The notes: a model not told the origin generated them from the letters alone. 64,000 bases of DNA from Vreelandella sulfidaeris (GCA_007182875.1 AP019514.1:1674001-1738000), one strand, 5' to 3'. Counted from the stretch's first letter, positions 11,252 to 22,088 are shown. Numbers and translations are program-made.

Positions 11252-12245
11252 ATGACGGAATCTCAAACGATGGCGGCCCCGTCCGCCGTGCTGGAACGTC
11301 AGAAGCGTGCGAAATTTCGCCGCAATATGTTCTATCTGGCGTTAATCGTGGTGGGGCTGGTGGCGCCATTTCTAGCCTACCCTGTGTTTTTAATGAAAGT
11401 GCTCTGTTTTGCGCTGTTTGCCTGTGCGTTTAACCTGTTGCTGGGCTATGCGGGGTTGTTGTCCCTTCGGGCATGCGGCTTTCTTGGCGACCGGTGGCTA
11501 TGTGACCGGCTACCTATTGGCAAGCTACCCAGGGTTAACGCCAGAATTGGGGATTATTGCCGGTACCTTGCTGGCGACGCTGCTTGGCGCGCTATTTGGG
11601 GTGATCTCCATTCGTCGCCAGGGTATCTATTTCGCGATGGTAACGTTGGCGCTGGCGCAACTGGTTTTCTTTATGTTTGTTCAGGCACCGTTTACTGGCG
11701 GGGAAGACGGTTTGCACGGCGTACCGCGCGGCGAACTCTTTGGGGTCATCAGCCTGAGCAGCAATCTAGCGATGTACTACTTTGTTTTCGCGATATTCAT
11801 AGCTGGCTTCGCGCTCATTCAGCGCACGGTGCATTCACCGTTCGGCCAAGTGCTAAAAGCGATTCGTGAAAACGAACCCAGGGCAATATCGCTGGGCTAC
11901 AACACCGATGCCTACAAGCTAGTGGCGTTCGTGATTTCCGCAGGTCTAGCGGGCTTGGCGGGCTCGACTAAAACCGTGGTTTTTCAGCTGGCTTCGCTGA
12001 CCGATGCGCACTGGCATATGTCGGGTGAGGTTATTTTGATGACCCTGCTGGGTGGCGTGGGCACGCTGCTTGGTCCCTTAATGGGCGCAAGTATCGTGGT
12101 CAGCCTCCAACATATCCTGGCGCAATCTCCCTTGGGGAACTGGGTGAGCGTAATCCTCGGGATTATCTTTGTGCTCTGTGTGCTTAGCTTTCGCAGTGGG
12201 ATTATCGGCGAGCTGGATAAGATGTATCGCAAGAACTTTAAGTAG
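11252..12245 (+). CDS. livM: Branched-chain-type ABC transporter permease LivM
   Basis: Second permease of the importer. The conserved LivM segment LLGYAGLLSFGHAAFLATGGY is split by one extra C near 11464. It continues with VISIRRQGIYFAMVTLALAQ, a GEDGLHGVPRGELFG periplasmic loop, VLKAIRENEPRAISLGYN and the C-terminal LLGGVGTLLGPLMGAS. About 330 residues. Last gene of the operon, followed by a clear terminator. Confidence 0.91.
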
Positions 12246-12300
12246 CTGTTTCTCTGTCAGTAGAAGATTCTTTATCTCGGACTTATTGATCCTTACTGTT

Positions 12301-12324
12301 GGGCGCCGCTTGGCGCCCTTTTTT
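12301..12324 (+). terminator. Rho-independent terminator after livM
   Basis: GGGCGCC-gctt-GGCGCCC followed by six Ts: seven-bp GC stem, four-base loop, 55 bases after the livM stop. Confidence 0.9.
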
Positions 12325-12398
12325 ACCCTATTCATTGAAGACCTACACCTAAGGTAGCAAGCGCTGGCATGTTGCTTGTGGGTGGGTAAATAGATAAG

Positions 12399-12414
12399 TT
12401 AACGTTAACGTCAA
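12399..12414. promoter_or_regulatory. LiuR-type operator upstream of valine-branch genes
   Basis: TTAACGTTAACGTCAA matches the perfect palindrome at 7065 in 14 of 16 positions and lies 48 bases before the acyl-CoA dehydrogenase start. Confidence 0.7.
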
Positions 12415-12461
12415 TTACAACGACAACAGCCAGTGCGCTAGCGCATTAGCGGAGATACGCC

Positions 12462-13613
12462 ATGAATTTTGAACTCAATGAAGACCAGGTCGCCTTTGCC
12501 GATATGGCGCGGGCTTTTGCTCAAAATGAACTAGAACCTCACGCCGCAGAATGGGACCAAACCTCTTTTTCCCTGTCGATGTGATCCGCAAAGCAGGCGA
12601 GCTGGGTTTTGCTCACTCTATGCACCTGAAAGCGTAGGCGGGTTAGGGCTTTCTCGGTTGGACGCCAGCATCATTTTTGAACAACTTTCCATGGGCTGCA
12701 CCTCTACCACGGCTTACCTGACGATTCACAATATGGTGACCTGGATGTTGGCGGATTTCGGTACGCCTGAAGCGGTAGAGCAGTGGGGCGCAAGGCTCGC
12801 CACGGGTGAACTACTGGGTTCCTATTGTTTAACCGAACCCAATTCAGGCTCTGACGCCGCCTCGTTGAAAACCACCGCCAAGCGCGATGGTGGCCACTAC
12901 GTATTAACCGGCAGTAAAATGTTTATTTCTGGCGCCGGCAGCACGGATTTTCTCGTGGTGATGGCGCGTACCGGTGGGGAAGGTGCAGGCGGCGTCTCGG
13001 CGTTTGCGGTAGATGCCAAAAGTGATGGCATCAGCTACGGGCGTAAAGAGGAGAAAATGGGCTGGAACAGTCAGCCCACCCGAATGGTCACATTTGAAGA
13101 CGTACGGGTGCCCGCCAACCACCTATTGGGCAACGAAGGTGACGGCTTCAAGATCGCTATGAAGGGCCTGGATGGGGGCGAATCAACATCGCCACCTGCT
13201 CCATCGGTACTGCTCAGCAGGCAATAAACAAAGCGCGGGAATACATGCTTGAGCGCAAGCAGTTCGGCAAGCGCTTGGCCGAGTTTCAGGCGCTGCAGTT
13301 CCGCCTGGCTGATATGGTCACCGAGCTGGTCGCCGCACGGCAGTTGGTGCGCATGGCCGCCACCAAGCTGGATGCAGGCCACGCCGATGCACCGACCTAT
13401 TGTGCCATGGCCAAGCGCTTCGCCACCGATGTGGGTTTCAAGGTATGCGACGAGGCGCTTCAGCTCTACGGCGGCAACGGCTATATCAAGGAGTACCCGA
13501 TGGAGCGCTACGTGCGCGATACGCGGGTACACCGAATACTGGAAGGCACAAACGAAATCATGCGACTGATCATCTCACGCCGGGTACTGGCAGACGGTGC
13601 CACCGAGCTGTAA
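12462..13613 (+). CDS. Acyl-CoA dehydrogenase, probably isobutyryl-CoA / short branched-chain
   Basis: FAD-dependent dehydrogenase, inferred to act in the valine branch because 3-hydroxyisobutyryl-CoA hydrolase and mmsB follow. ATG at 12462 after GGAGATACGC. Motifs: GSYCLTEPNSGSDAASLKTTA, KMFISGAGSTDFLVVMART, KMGWNSQPTRMVTFEDVRVP, the ERKQFGKRLAEFQALQFRLADM helix and GGNGYIKEYPMERYVRDTRVHRILEGTNEIMR (arrangement of the family C-terminus). Three one-base losses: T near 12571, T near 12616, G near 13182. About 385 residues. The alternative, a general short-chain dehydrogenase, cannot be excluded. Confidence 0.88.
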
Positions 13614-13630
13614 GAAAATAAGGAATACCA

Positions 13631-14756
13631 ATGAGCAGCGTACTGTTTAACGAACACCCTACCCACGATGGCCACTTCATTGCTGAGATTAAGCTCAATG
13701 CCGAACGCTCGCTCAATGCGTTAACGCTTGAGATGTGCGAAGCGATGTTGCCTCGCCTGCACGCCTGGGCCACCGATGAGCGAGTCGTGGCGGTACTACT
13801 CGATAGCGAAGGCGAAAAAGCCTTTTGTGCCGGTGGCGATGTCGTGAACTTGTATAAGGCGATTACCGGCGACGGCGATCCCAGCTTCCCCGAACGCTTT
13901 TTCGAGACCGAGTACCGGCTCGACTTTCTCCTCCACACTTACCCCAAGCCCGTCATTTGCTGGGGCAATGGCATAGTGATGGGCGGCGGCATGGGGTTGT
14001 TAAGTGCCAGCAGCCACCGCGTTGTAACCGAAACCTCGCGCCTGGCCATGCCGGAAGTCACCATCGGCCTTTACCCGGATGTGGGGGGCCAGTTGGTTTT
14101 TGAACCGCTTAACCAATGGCACAGGGCGCTTTTTGGCGATGACCGGCAGCCAGATCAACGCACCTGATGCCGTGCATTTTGGTTTGGCCGACCGCTGCAT
14201 TGCCAGCCACCACCGTGAGGCCTTGTTGCAGCAGTTGGCCGACGCACGCTGGGGGAAAGGGGAAAATACCGATGCCAACGGTGTGGTCAACCGCATCATG
14301 CGTGAGCTTGAGCAAACATCGCAGCCAGTCTTCAGCGAGCTGGAAGCCCCCGTTTACCAGCACTCACCGCTGATTCGCGAATTGATGGACCACGATAGTG
14401 TCGAGCAAATCGTCGCGGCTATTGCCGCGGTGAAAAGTGACAATAAGTGGTTTAACAAAGCACAGAAAACGTTGGCCCACGGTAGCCCGGTTTCGGTCAA
14501 ACTGATCGATGAGCAGCTAAAGCGCGCCAAGCATATGTCGCTAGCGGAGGTGTTTCAGTCCGAGATGGCGCTTTCGGTACAGTGCTGTCGCCACCGTGAG
14601 TTTCCCGAAGGGTGCGCGCTGCTGGTCGATAAAGACGGCCAACCGGCATGGACGTACCCGGATGTCGCTTCGGTCGAGCAGCACTTTATTGATGAGCTGT
14701 TAGCTTCGCCGTGGAGAAGAACCCGCTTGCAGATCTACAGTAAATATCAGACCTAG
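13631..14756 (+). CDS. 3-hydroxyisobutyryl-CoA hydrolase family protein
   Basis: Crotonase-fold thioesterase that releases 3-hydroxyisobutyrate from its CoA ester (valine degradation). Signs: EGEKAFCAGGDVVNLYKA oxyanion loop, GNGIVMGGGMGLLSASSHRV, and MPEVTIGLYPDVGASWFLNRL with the catalytic Glu; length of about 375 residues matches the hydrolase subgroup, not the 260-residue hydratases. One extra G in the run near 14086 breaks the frame (PDVGASW read as PDVGGQLV). It lies 17 bases after the dehydrogenase and 33 before mmsB. Confidence 0.88.
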
Positions 14757-14789
14757 ATGCAATCTATATAACGAATAAGGACAATACAG

Positions 14790-15689
14790 ATGACTACCGT
14801 CGCGTTTATTGGTTTAGGCAATATGGGTGGCCCGATGGCTGCCAATCTGGCAAAAGCAGGCTTTACTCTTCGCGCCTTCGATCTTTCTCAAGAGGCGTTA
14901 GACGTTGCCAAGTCCAATGGTTGTGAAGTGGCTTTTTCGGCCCAAGAAGCTGCCACCGATGCGGATTTTGTCATCTCTATGCTGCCAGCGGGAAAACATG
15001 TGCGCGGACTCTATGTAGAGGGTGAGACGCCGCTGTTTGATGTGATCAAGCAGAGCGCGCTGGTCATCGATTGTTCCACTATTGATGCCGATACCGCCCG
15101 CAGTGTCGCTGCCGCTGGCGCGGAAAAGGGCATTGGCTTTGTGGACGCGCCGGTGTCAGGCGGGTAGGTGGCGCCCAAGCGGGCACGCTCACCTTTATTG
15201 TCGGCGGCTCCGAGGCCCAGTTCGAACAGGCCAAGCAGGTGCTGGACGTAATGGGCAAAAACATCTTCCACGCCGGAGACCATGGTGCAGGGCAGGTGGC
15301 TAAAGTGTGTAACAACATGCTGCTCTCTATCCTGATGGCGGGCACCTGCGAAGCGATCAATATGGGCGTTAAAAACGGCCTCGACCCAGCGGTGCTTTCA
15401 GAAATCATGAAGCAGAGCTCCGGCGGCAACTGGGCGCTCAACCTTTACAACCCCTACCCAGGTGTCATGGAAAACGCCCCCGCCTCCAAAAAACTACCAG
15501 GGCGGCTTCCAAGTCGACCTGATGATTAAAGACCTGGGGCTCGCCATGGATGTCAGCCAGCAAAGCGCTTCTGCGGTGCCCATGGGGTCCGCTGCTCGTT
15601 CACTGTTTACCCTTCATAAAGCTAAAGGCAACGGCAGGCTCGATTTCTCAAGTTTGATGCGGTTTTATCAAGATAAAGAAGGCGAGTAG
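14790..15689 (+). CDS. mmsB: 3-hydroxyisobutyrate dehydrogenase
   Basis: NAD-dependent oxidation of 3-hydroxyisobutyrate to methylmalonate semialdehyde. N-terminal Rossmann motif GLGNMGGPMAANLAKAGF, substrate motif DAPVSGGVGGAQAGTL, catalytic-lysine helix GQVAKVCNNMLLSI, and C-terminal GGFQVDLMIKDLGLAMD. One G lost near 15167 creates a false stop after VSGG; one A gained near 15497 shifts the C-terminus. About 298 residues when repaired, the standard size. Preceded by AATAAGGACA. Confidence 0.92.
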
Positions 15690-15787
15690 CCAACGGTGAA
15701 AGAGGAATGGTAGGGGCAGCGCTGCCCACTACTTGTCACACCCAAGGCTTGCGGGCAAACTCAAAAAACCACTAAAAAAGGATTGCC

Positions 15788-16394
15788 ATGATCACGCTTT
15801 GGGGCCGCAATAATTCCACCAACGTTAAAAAGTGCGGTGGGTGTTTGAAGAGCTGGAACTGCCTTTTGAACAAATCCCGGCTGGCCTTCAGCATGGGGTC
15901 AATAACACGCCGGAATACCTGGCCATGAACCCCAACGGGCTGGTGCCGCTATTAAAAGATGATGCTACCAATAGCGTACTTTGGGAATCCAATACCATTA
16001 TTCGTTATCTGGCTGCGCAGTATGGGCAGAGCAAGCTCTGGGTTGATGCCGCGGCCGAGCGGGCGCAGGTGGAAAATGGATGGACTGGTCGAACAGTACG
16101 CTATCGCCCAAGCACCGGGCGATCCTGATGGGCTATGTCAGAACCCCAACAGAAAAGCGCGATAACGCCGCGATTGATACGGCTGTGCAAGAGTGCGAAG
16201 CGCTATTTGAAATTATGGATAACGCGTTGGCAAAGCAGCGCTGGTTTTCCGGTGCAGCCTTTGGCCTGGGCGACATCGCCATCGCACCCTTCGTATATAA
16301 CCTGTTCAACAGCGGCTTAACCTGGAAAGCCCACCCCAATCTTGAACGCTGGTACCAACAACTCACCGAACTGCCCAGCTTTCAAAAGTGGTGA
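15788..16394 (+). CDS. Glutathione S-transferase family protein
   Basis: Two-domain GST: thioredoxin-like N-terminus ([15 protein letters not shown], then [43 protein letters not shown]) and all-helical C-terminus ([18 protein letters not shown]). Length of about 203 residues is typical. Two one-base losses: G near 15832 and A near 16077. It closes the valine-branch cluster; GST genes often sit beside mmsB-type clusters but a catabolic role is not shown. Substrate unknown. Confidence 0.85.
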
Positions 16395-16407
16395 TGATCC
16401 CCGTTAC

Positions 16408-17331
16408 CTAGTGCCCATACGCCGCTTCCAGTTCCGCTATCTCTGCATCCAGCGCTTGCAACTCCTTACTCGTTAACCCATGGCGCTGGGCGCTTTCAAC
16501 CAATGGCGCCATTATTGCTCCGCGCTCGGTGGGGCGAAGGGCCTCAATATCTTGCAGCATCGACGCTTTATTGCTCGCAGTGTTCTCCACCACTTTCCAT
16601 ACTAATGCTAGCCAGGATTTTTCGCCTTGCTCACCCTCTGGCGGGGCAATACCTTCTGCCCGCATAATCGCCGCGACTTCCTTTACCACCGTCACCACAC
16701 GGCCCGCATAAGCTTCACCGCGTAACTCACCGTTACGCACACCGTTCAACGCCACTAACGGATTAATCGTCGCATTCACCGCCAGCTTCTGCCACAAGCG
16801 TTGGCGTATATCATCCACTGCCGTGGCAGTAAGCCCCGCCTGGGATAATGTCTGCGCCAGTGCTTCCGCTAATTCAGCGTGCTGGTTATTCAAATCGCCA
16901 ACATAGGTATGCCCATGCCCGGCATGCACGACGCCATCATCGTCCGTCAAATAAGCACCTTCTGTTGTGGTGGCGCAAAGCACGGGGCCCGGCCACAACT
17001 GGGTAATGCGCGGCTGCGCCAAAAACCGTTTTGCCACAGCACCAGCGGGTAGTGGGAGGAATGACTTCTGCAATGCTCGCAAGCGCTGCTTCAGCTGCCA
17101 TCGCTTTGGTGGTGATATGCACAAAGCCGGGCGGCTCAGGCGTTTCAGCAACTAGCTGATCAACCGTTAATACATTAAGGAGCCGCGTTTGTTGCTCGCC
17201 TTCGGGAGAGGTGAATATTTGCTGATCAGGCAGTGCTCTGCGACCGATTAATGCAGTAGCAGTAAAGGCGATAGCGAGTGGGCCAACAGGCGGCCAATGG
17301 CCCCAGGGCCTAGAATCCAGTGTGAAGACAT
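16408..17331 (-). CDS. Ketopantoate reductase (ApbA/PanE) family protein
   Basis: Reduces 2-ketopantoate or a similar 2-keto acid with NADPH. The N-terminus from ATG 17331 reads MSSHWILGPGAIGRLLA, a Rossmann GxGxxG. Then FVHITTKAMAAEAALASI, LVLWQNGF, TEGAYLTDDDGVVHAGHG, RLWQKLAVNATINPLVALNGV (catalytic Lys/Asn region) and a C-terminal helix set with SMLQDIEALRPTE. At least three frame changes occur between 17040 and 17280, so only the C-terminal two thirds reads continuously. Whether it is the biosynthetic PanE or a paralogue is open. Confidence 0.82.
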
Positions 17332-17461
17332 AGTGAATACTTTACGGTGGTGAAAGCAGAAATTCAGGATGACAGATAACGTTATCAAGCCAATAGCAAA
17401 ATACTTAATCTTTCTGCGTCTTATGCTAACTTAGCATTTAACTCCCTTAGGGTAGCGCCCC

Positions 17462-18086
17462 ATGACTATCGAAATCTGGTTTGCCTTTGCCCTCGCCTCC
17501 GTGGCCTTGCTCGCGATACCTGGGCCAACGATATTGACCGTGGTCAGCTACTCCATTGCCCAAGGTCGACGTGCCAATATTCCGCTTGTCGCCGCGGTGG
17601 CATTGGGTGATTCAACGGCACTGCTCTTTTCGCTACTTGGCCTGGGGCGGTGTTAGCCACGTCGGCCTTTGGTTCACCGTTATCAAATGGATCGGCGGTT
17701 TATACCTGCTCTATATGGGCATCAAGCTGTTGCGTGCCGGTATCTCGTCGGTAAAGCCGGTAACACCCGCCGTATCTGGTACTCGCTGGAAGCTCTTCAC
17801 CAATACCTATCTCGTTACTGCGCTCAATCCGAAGGGCATTATCTTCTTCGTCGCCTTCTTGCCACAATTCGTTAACCCGAATGCTGGCACGGGCCAACAG
17901 CTTTGGATTCTTGCGGCCACGTTCGTGGTGTTGGCCACACTGAATGCCACGCTGTATGCCGTGTTCGCGTCATCGGTACGTAAGGTGCTGGCATCGCGCC
18001 GTGCGCAGCGACGTTTTAACGTTGTTGGCGGAACGTTACTTTCCTCTGCTGGTATATGGGCGCTGCTTGCTAAGCGGCCTGCATAG
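17462..18086 (+). CDS. LysE/RhtB family exporter
   Basis: Inner-membrane amino-acid exporter family. N-terminus IEIWFAFALASVALLAIPGPTIL has the family PGP motif, followed by a GDSTALLFSLLGLGAVLA helix, IKWIGGLYLLYMGIKLLRAG and NTYLVTALNPKGIIFFVAFLPQFV. About 208 residues, six hydrophobic segments. Two one-base losses: G near 17650 and T near 17669. Substrate (Lys, Thr, homoserine lactone or other) not determinable. Divergent from the ketopantoate-reductase-like gene with a 130-base gap. Confidence 0.88.
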
Positions 18087-18133
18087 TTGGCGTTCGGCGC
18101 TCTTCAACCGTCAATATATAAACGGAATTAACC

Positions 18134-18620
18134 ATGATCAGAGATGCCGTAAAGGTGATTCGGAAGCCATCGCACAGATTTATAATCATTACATTGAAAA
18201 TACCGCTATTTCATTTGAAGAAAACCAGTCTCGGGTTCGGATATTCAGCATAGGATCGAGAGCGTTCAGGGAGCCGGTTTACCCTGGTTGGTGGCAGTGG
18301 AAGGGGGTGGAGTCGTGGGCTACGCCTATGCGACTCAATGGAAAGAAAGAAGCGCTTATCGGTTTTCAGTCGAAGTCAGCGTCTATTTTTCCAGCCAGGT
18401 GCAAGGCAAAGGCTTAGGGGCAAAATTGTATGAAACGCTCTTTCCAAGCTCAATGAAAGCGGACTTCACACAGTGATTGGTGGCATCACATTACCAAACC
18501 CAGCCAGCGTGGCGCTGCATGAAAAATGGGCATGAAAAAGTGGCCCATTTTGAAAAGGTGGGGTTCAAATTCAATCAATGGCATGACGTGGGCTACTGGC
18601 AGCTAAATCTGGGTAGCTAA
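18134..18620 (+). CDS. GNAT N-acetyltransferase, phosphinothricin-acetyltransferase-like
   Basis: N-acetyltransferase of the pat/bar-like subgroup, about 162 residues: MIRDA..GDSEAIAQIYNHYIENTAISFEE, then GLPWLVAVEGGGVVGYAYA, acetyl-CoA loop SSQVQGKGLGAKLYETLF, and GGITLPNPASVALHEK followed by GMKKVAHFEKVGFKFNQWHDV. At least four one-base losses scatter these pieces over the three frames (near 18149, 18227, 18447, 18527), so no single frame gives a protein. The substrate is unknown; relatives acetylate methionine sulfoximine, phosphinothricin or amino acids. Confidence 0.78.
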
Positions 18621-18746
18621 TTTCTAATGGTGGCATCAATCACCATCTGTTAGCGTTGAGGCTAAACAAATTTTGTGAAAGGTTTATTGAATGGATAAAA
18701 GTTTGCTGTGCGTGGTGTTTTAGGAAGCGTTGGTGACGGGCTGCTT

Positions 18747-18753
18747 TCGACCC
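18747..18753. repeat. Target-site duplication, left copy
   Basis: tcgaccc, identical to 20428-20434 immediately right of the element. Confidence 0.7.
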
Positions 18754-20427
18754 TGGCCGTGTGAAAACAGAAAACCTGGCCCGACTCAAGAACCTTTGCC
18801 TTCAGCTGCCCATTAGCCTCATATGAGCCTTGGCTTCTATAATTGCCGACCACTGATGTTAAAAATCATGGAGTCATCACAAACCAGCTACAGTCGCTAT
18901 CACGGCCCTAGAATAAAGAGAAAAAGGGCTGTTACGCCCTCGCAGCCCTCATTATCTCATTGACTCCCAAAATCTTTATGACGCGCTTCATGTTGTACGC
19001 CAGCACATGAAGACTCATTTCCGTGCTCACATTTCTAAAACGCTTTGTCGCGAAGTGTGTCGCACCCATCCACGCCTTTAGCGTGCCGAACGGATGCTCC
19101 ACGGTTTGTCGCCTTAGACGCATCACCTCTGGATTCCAATCGAGACGTGACTGTGCAGATTCAAGCACATCTTCATGCTTCCAACGTCTGATCCGTCGTT
19201 GCTTGCCAGTTGTGCATTTTTCTTTCATAGCGCAGCTTGCACATGCTGAGCTCCAGTAAGTATCTAGCTTCATTCCCTTTTCTATCGTTTCATATCGCCA
19301 TATCAGCCGCTGACCAGCAGGACAGGAATATTCATTGCTTTCAGGGAAGTATCGGAATGCGTCTCTTGGGAAAAAGCCCTTTGCCTGGTTTGGAGATGTC
19401 ATCGGCTTTGGGGAGATAGGTCGTTATCCCTTCTTTATGGCGCAGGCGAGAATTTCTTCACCTTTGAAGTAGCCTCTGTCAGCTACGACCTTCAGCTCCT
19501 TGATGCCAGTGGCTTCCCGAGCTTGCTTCGCCATATTGAAGAGCTGCCCACGGTCATGTCCGACTTTGGTCACCTCATGAGCCACAATTAAATGGTGCTG
19601 ACTATCGACTGCTGTCTGCACGTTGTAGCCTACTGTCCCGGTGCCTCTGCCACTGGTGGCCATTGACCTAGCATCTGGGTCCGTCAAAGATACTTGCTGA
19701 TCCGGAGATTGCAGCCGCTGTTCCTCAACAGATTGTAATCGTGCCGTTTCTTCCCTCAGCTTTATAATTTTCTCCTTTAAGTGTTTCGTCTTGGCCTCGG
19801 CCAGGGCGGGCTCCGTGTGATCGGCGGTATCTAGCTGACTGAGATACCGGTTGAAGCTTTCTTCGATCTGCTCAAGGCGACGCTTCATCTTGGTCGCTGT
19901 GAAATTGCGATTACGGTTGTTGACGGCTTTGAACTTGCTGCCATCGATGGCCACGATGGCTTGGGAGAACAGCTCCAGTCGCCGGCAAAGCACGATGAAC
20001 TCTCTACATACACGGCGGATGGCATCGCCATTGTCCTTTCGAAAATCGGCAATCGTCTTGAAATCGGGTGTTAAACGCTCAGTCAGCCACATTAGCTCGA
20101 CATTACGCTGGGTCTCGCGCTCTAACCGGCGGCTTGATTGAATACGATTGAGATAACCATAGATGTAGAGCTTCAGAAGAACAGCCGGATGATAAGCCGG
20201 TCTCCGGTAGCGTGCGGATCAACACTTTGAAGCCCATATCTTTAAGGTCGAGCCCCTCAACAAATGCCTCAATGGCACGAACCGGGTTATCCTCGGCGAT
20301 GAAGTCGTCCAAAAGCGTAGGGAATAACGTGCTTTGGTCTCGGGCCTCGCCTACCACGAATCGCTTCATCACCATTTCCTCTGGGGACCTTGGCAAAGTA
20401 TAGCTGCCACTACGTTTTCACACAGCC
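18754..20427. mobile_element. IS1182-like insertion sequence
   Basis: About 1.67 kb. The ends carry a 14-bp inverted repeat, ggccgtgtgaaaac at 18755 and gttttcacacagcc ending at 20427 (13 of 14 matching). They are flanked by an exact 7-bp direct repeat tcgaccc (18747-18753 and 20428-20434), the expected footprint of insertion; joining the flanks restores a continuous gctttcgacccagagcgg. It holds one transposase gene on the minus strand. Confidence 0.82.
18932..20396 (-). CDS. IS1182-family DDE transposase, interrupted
   Basis: Transposase with an N-terminal RDQSTLFPTLLDDFI, NPVRAIEAFV segment, then ERLTPDFKTIADFRKDN, AIDGSKFKAVNN (first catalytic Asp), a coiled insertion, DARSMATSGRGTGTVGYNVQ, VVADRGYFKGEEI (second Asp), a zinc-like cysteine group (YSCPAGQRL, CASCAMKEKCT) and C-terminal RRQTVEHPFGTLKAWMG with the catalytic Glu. 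Three blocks: 20103-20396, 19424-20092 and 18932-19402. The last two share a frame but a TAA at 19424 separates them; a missing base before it and an extra C about 15 bases later would restore GITTYLPKPMTSPNQ. Probably intact in reality. Confidence 0.85.
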
Positions 20428-20434
20428 TCGACCC
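20428..20434. repeat. Target-site duplication, right copy
   Basis: tcgaccc, identical to 18747-18753 immediately left of the element. Confidence 0.7.
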
Positions 20435-20540
20435 AGAGCGGACTTTCCGCAAAGACAGCAGACGCGTTCATTCAATATCTGAGGGTTCCATCCAATATCT
20501 GTTATGACTGAAATGGCGCTTGTGTACTAGAGGAAAATTC

Positions 20541-21953
20541 TTGAGATTACATCTAAGTAACTTGGACGAATTGATTCAGAATGTTCGTAACGTTCATGCG
20601 AAAAATTATCTAAACGAAGCCATTGCTGCATACCGGACAGGCGCATACCGAGCATCCCTGATCGCAACATGGATTGCCGTGTGCGTAGATATAATCGAAA
20701 AGATCCGAGAGCTGAGCCTTAGTGAAGACTCTGCAGCGAAAAATGGGAGCAGCAGCTTGATAAAATTCGACCTGATGATCCAAGAGCAATGCTGGATTTT
20801 GAAAGAAACTTACTCAGTATTGCTTGCGATGAACTGCAGCTTATTTCCATGATCGAAAAGTCTCATTTAGAACGCTTAAGAGATGACCGAAATATATGCG
20901 CACATCCGACATTTTCAGATGATGGTAGTCAATTCTCGCCACCTGCGGAATTAGCTTTAGCGTACATCGTTCAGTCGGCAAATTACCTTCTAGTTCATCC
21001 GCCAGTGAAGGGAAAAGTAATTGTTCAAAGAATGTACGAGTTAATTAACGAACCCTCTTTTCCAGAAAGTGAGGAAAAAGCTTTTACCTTGCTTTCATCG
21101 GAGAATAATTTAGGAAGAGTAAAGGATAGTGGTGTAAGAAACCTAGCTATTATCATTCTAAAGAGGATATTTCGTGACGAGACGGGCATTTCGCAGGAAC
21201 TATTAAATCGTTTGTCGGCTTCTTTGAGCGCTATACAAAGAATGTATCCTGTAGTTTATGAAGAAGTTGTATCTAATAAACTTGTGGGAATGCTATCTGA
21301 AGCGAATGATACACGGCTTAAAAGAATATTCCCATTCCTGAATTTGAGAAGTGAACTCTGGGCTAAACTTGAACATGCAGAAAGGGTACGTATCGAAGGC
21401 CTAATTAATGCAATGGATTCTGAGGAAATTTCAAGATATCAAGTTGCTAGGCTTGTTGAGTTAAACCCAGAAATAAGAAATCAAGTTTTGAAAAATAGAT
21501 GGATTAAGCCATGTTGAGATGACCAAAGTTATAGCAGCTTATCCATCGGCCTTTTTAAAGACAGGTCTATCCATCTGTTTGCTGAGTCGCTCAGCTTTAA
21601 TTCAGCAGAGCTTCGAGGAAATCAGCTGCTGCTACCCATTAGCTCAACTTTCAATGACAGAGACTTAAAAGATGTTTTAATGGTGCACTAGAAAATACTG
21701 GGTCGCATGGTATTAATCAAGTGCTGAATGCTGGAGCGATTGATGAATTCTTTCTGGACTTTACACTGAGACTAAAGCGGCGCCAGTAAATCATCGAGCG
21801 CTTTGGATAGATTTCTGGGAAAGAATTTCAGAAAGAGGATTCTCGTATAATATACTGCGGGAAAAGCTAATAGCAGACCAGTACCTTGCTCCCAAAGAAG
21901 AGGGCGAAGAGGGCGAAGAGGGCGAAGAGGACGATGATGAAATTCCGTTTTAA
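20541..21953 (+). CDS. HEPN-motif protein of unknown function
   Basis: Reconstructed protein of about 470 residues, TTG start after AGAGGA. The N-terminal third is helical (NYLNEAIAAYRTGAYRASLI, DIIEKIRELSL, MLDFERNLLSIACDELQLI) and contains RDDRNICAHP, an RN-x3-H motif as in HEPN ribonuclease domains. The rest is helical without a motif I recognise; the end is a nine-base tandem repeat encoding EEGEEGEEGEEDDDEIPF. Frame changes occur near 20750, 21513, 21555, 21690 and 21765. Low GC, directly beside the IS and a decayed integrase. A toxin or phage-defence role is inference from the motif and context only. Confidence 0.65.
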
Positions 21954-22061
21954 GAGGAATAACCATTGCGTCAACGAAGCCGATTTTCCACTAGAACTAC
22001 GAACCAGCCCGAAACTCTAGCATTACATAACGGTTTTCTGCATATCCGCTCCTGGTTGGAC

Positions 22062-22088
22062 AACGACGGCCCAAAATAGGCCGTCGTT
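22062..22088. terminator. Inverted repeat between convergent genes, probable terminator
   Basis: AACGACGGCC-caaaata-GGCCGTCGTT, a perfect 10-bp stem between the ends of the HEPN-motif gene and the recombinase; no long T-tract on either side. Confidence 0.5.

Noticed and set aside
18662..18853. 63-codon minus-strand frame across the left end of the IS
   Set aside because: Spans the element boundary and lacks any family signal.
19424..19426. Programmed readthrough or frameshift in the transposase
   Set aside because: IS1182-type transposases are single frames; a lost base and an extra C nearby explain the stop, like the other errors in this window.
21895..21935. gaagagggc tandem repeat as a CRISPR or VNTR locus
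   Set aside because: Only about three nine-base units, in frame at the end of the HEPN-motif protein; encodes an acidic tail.
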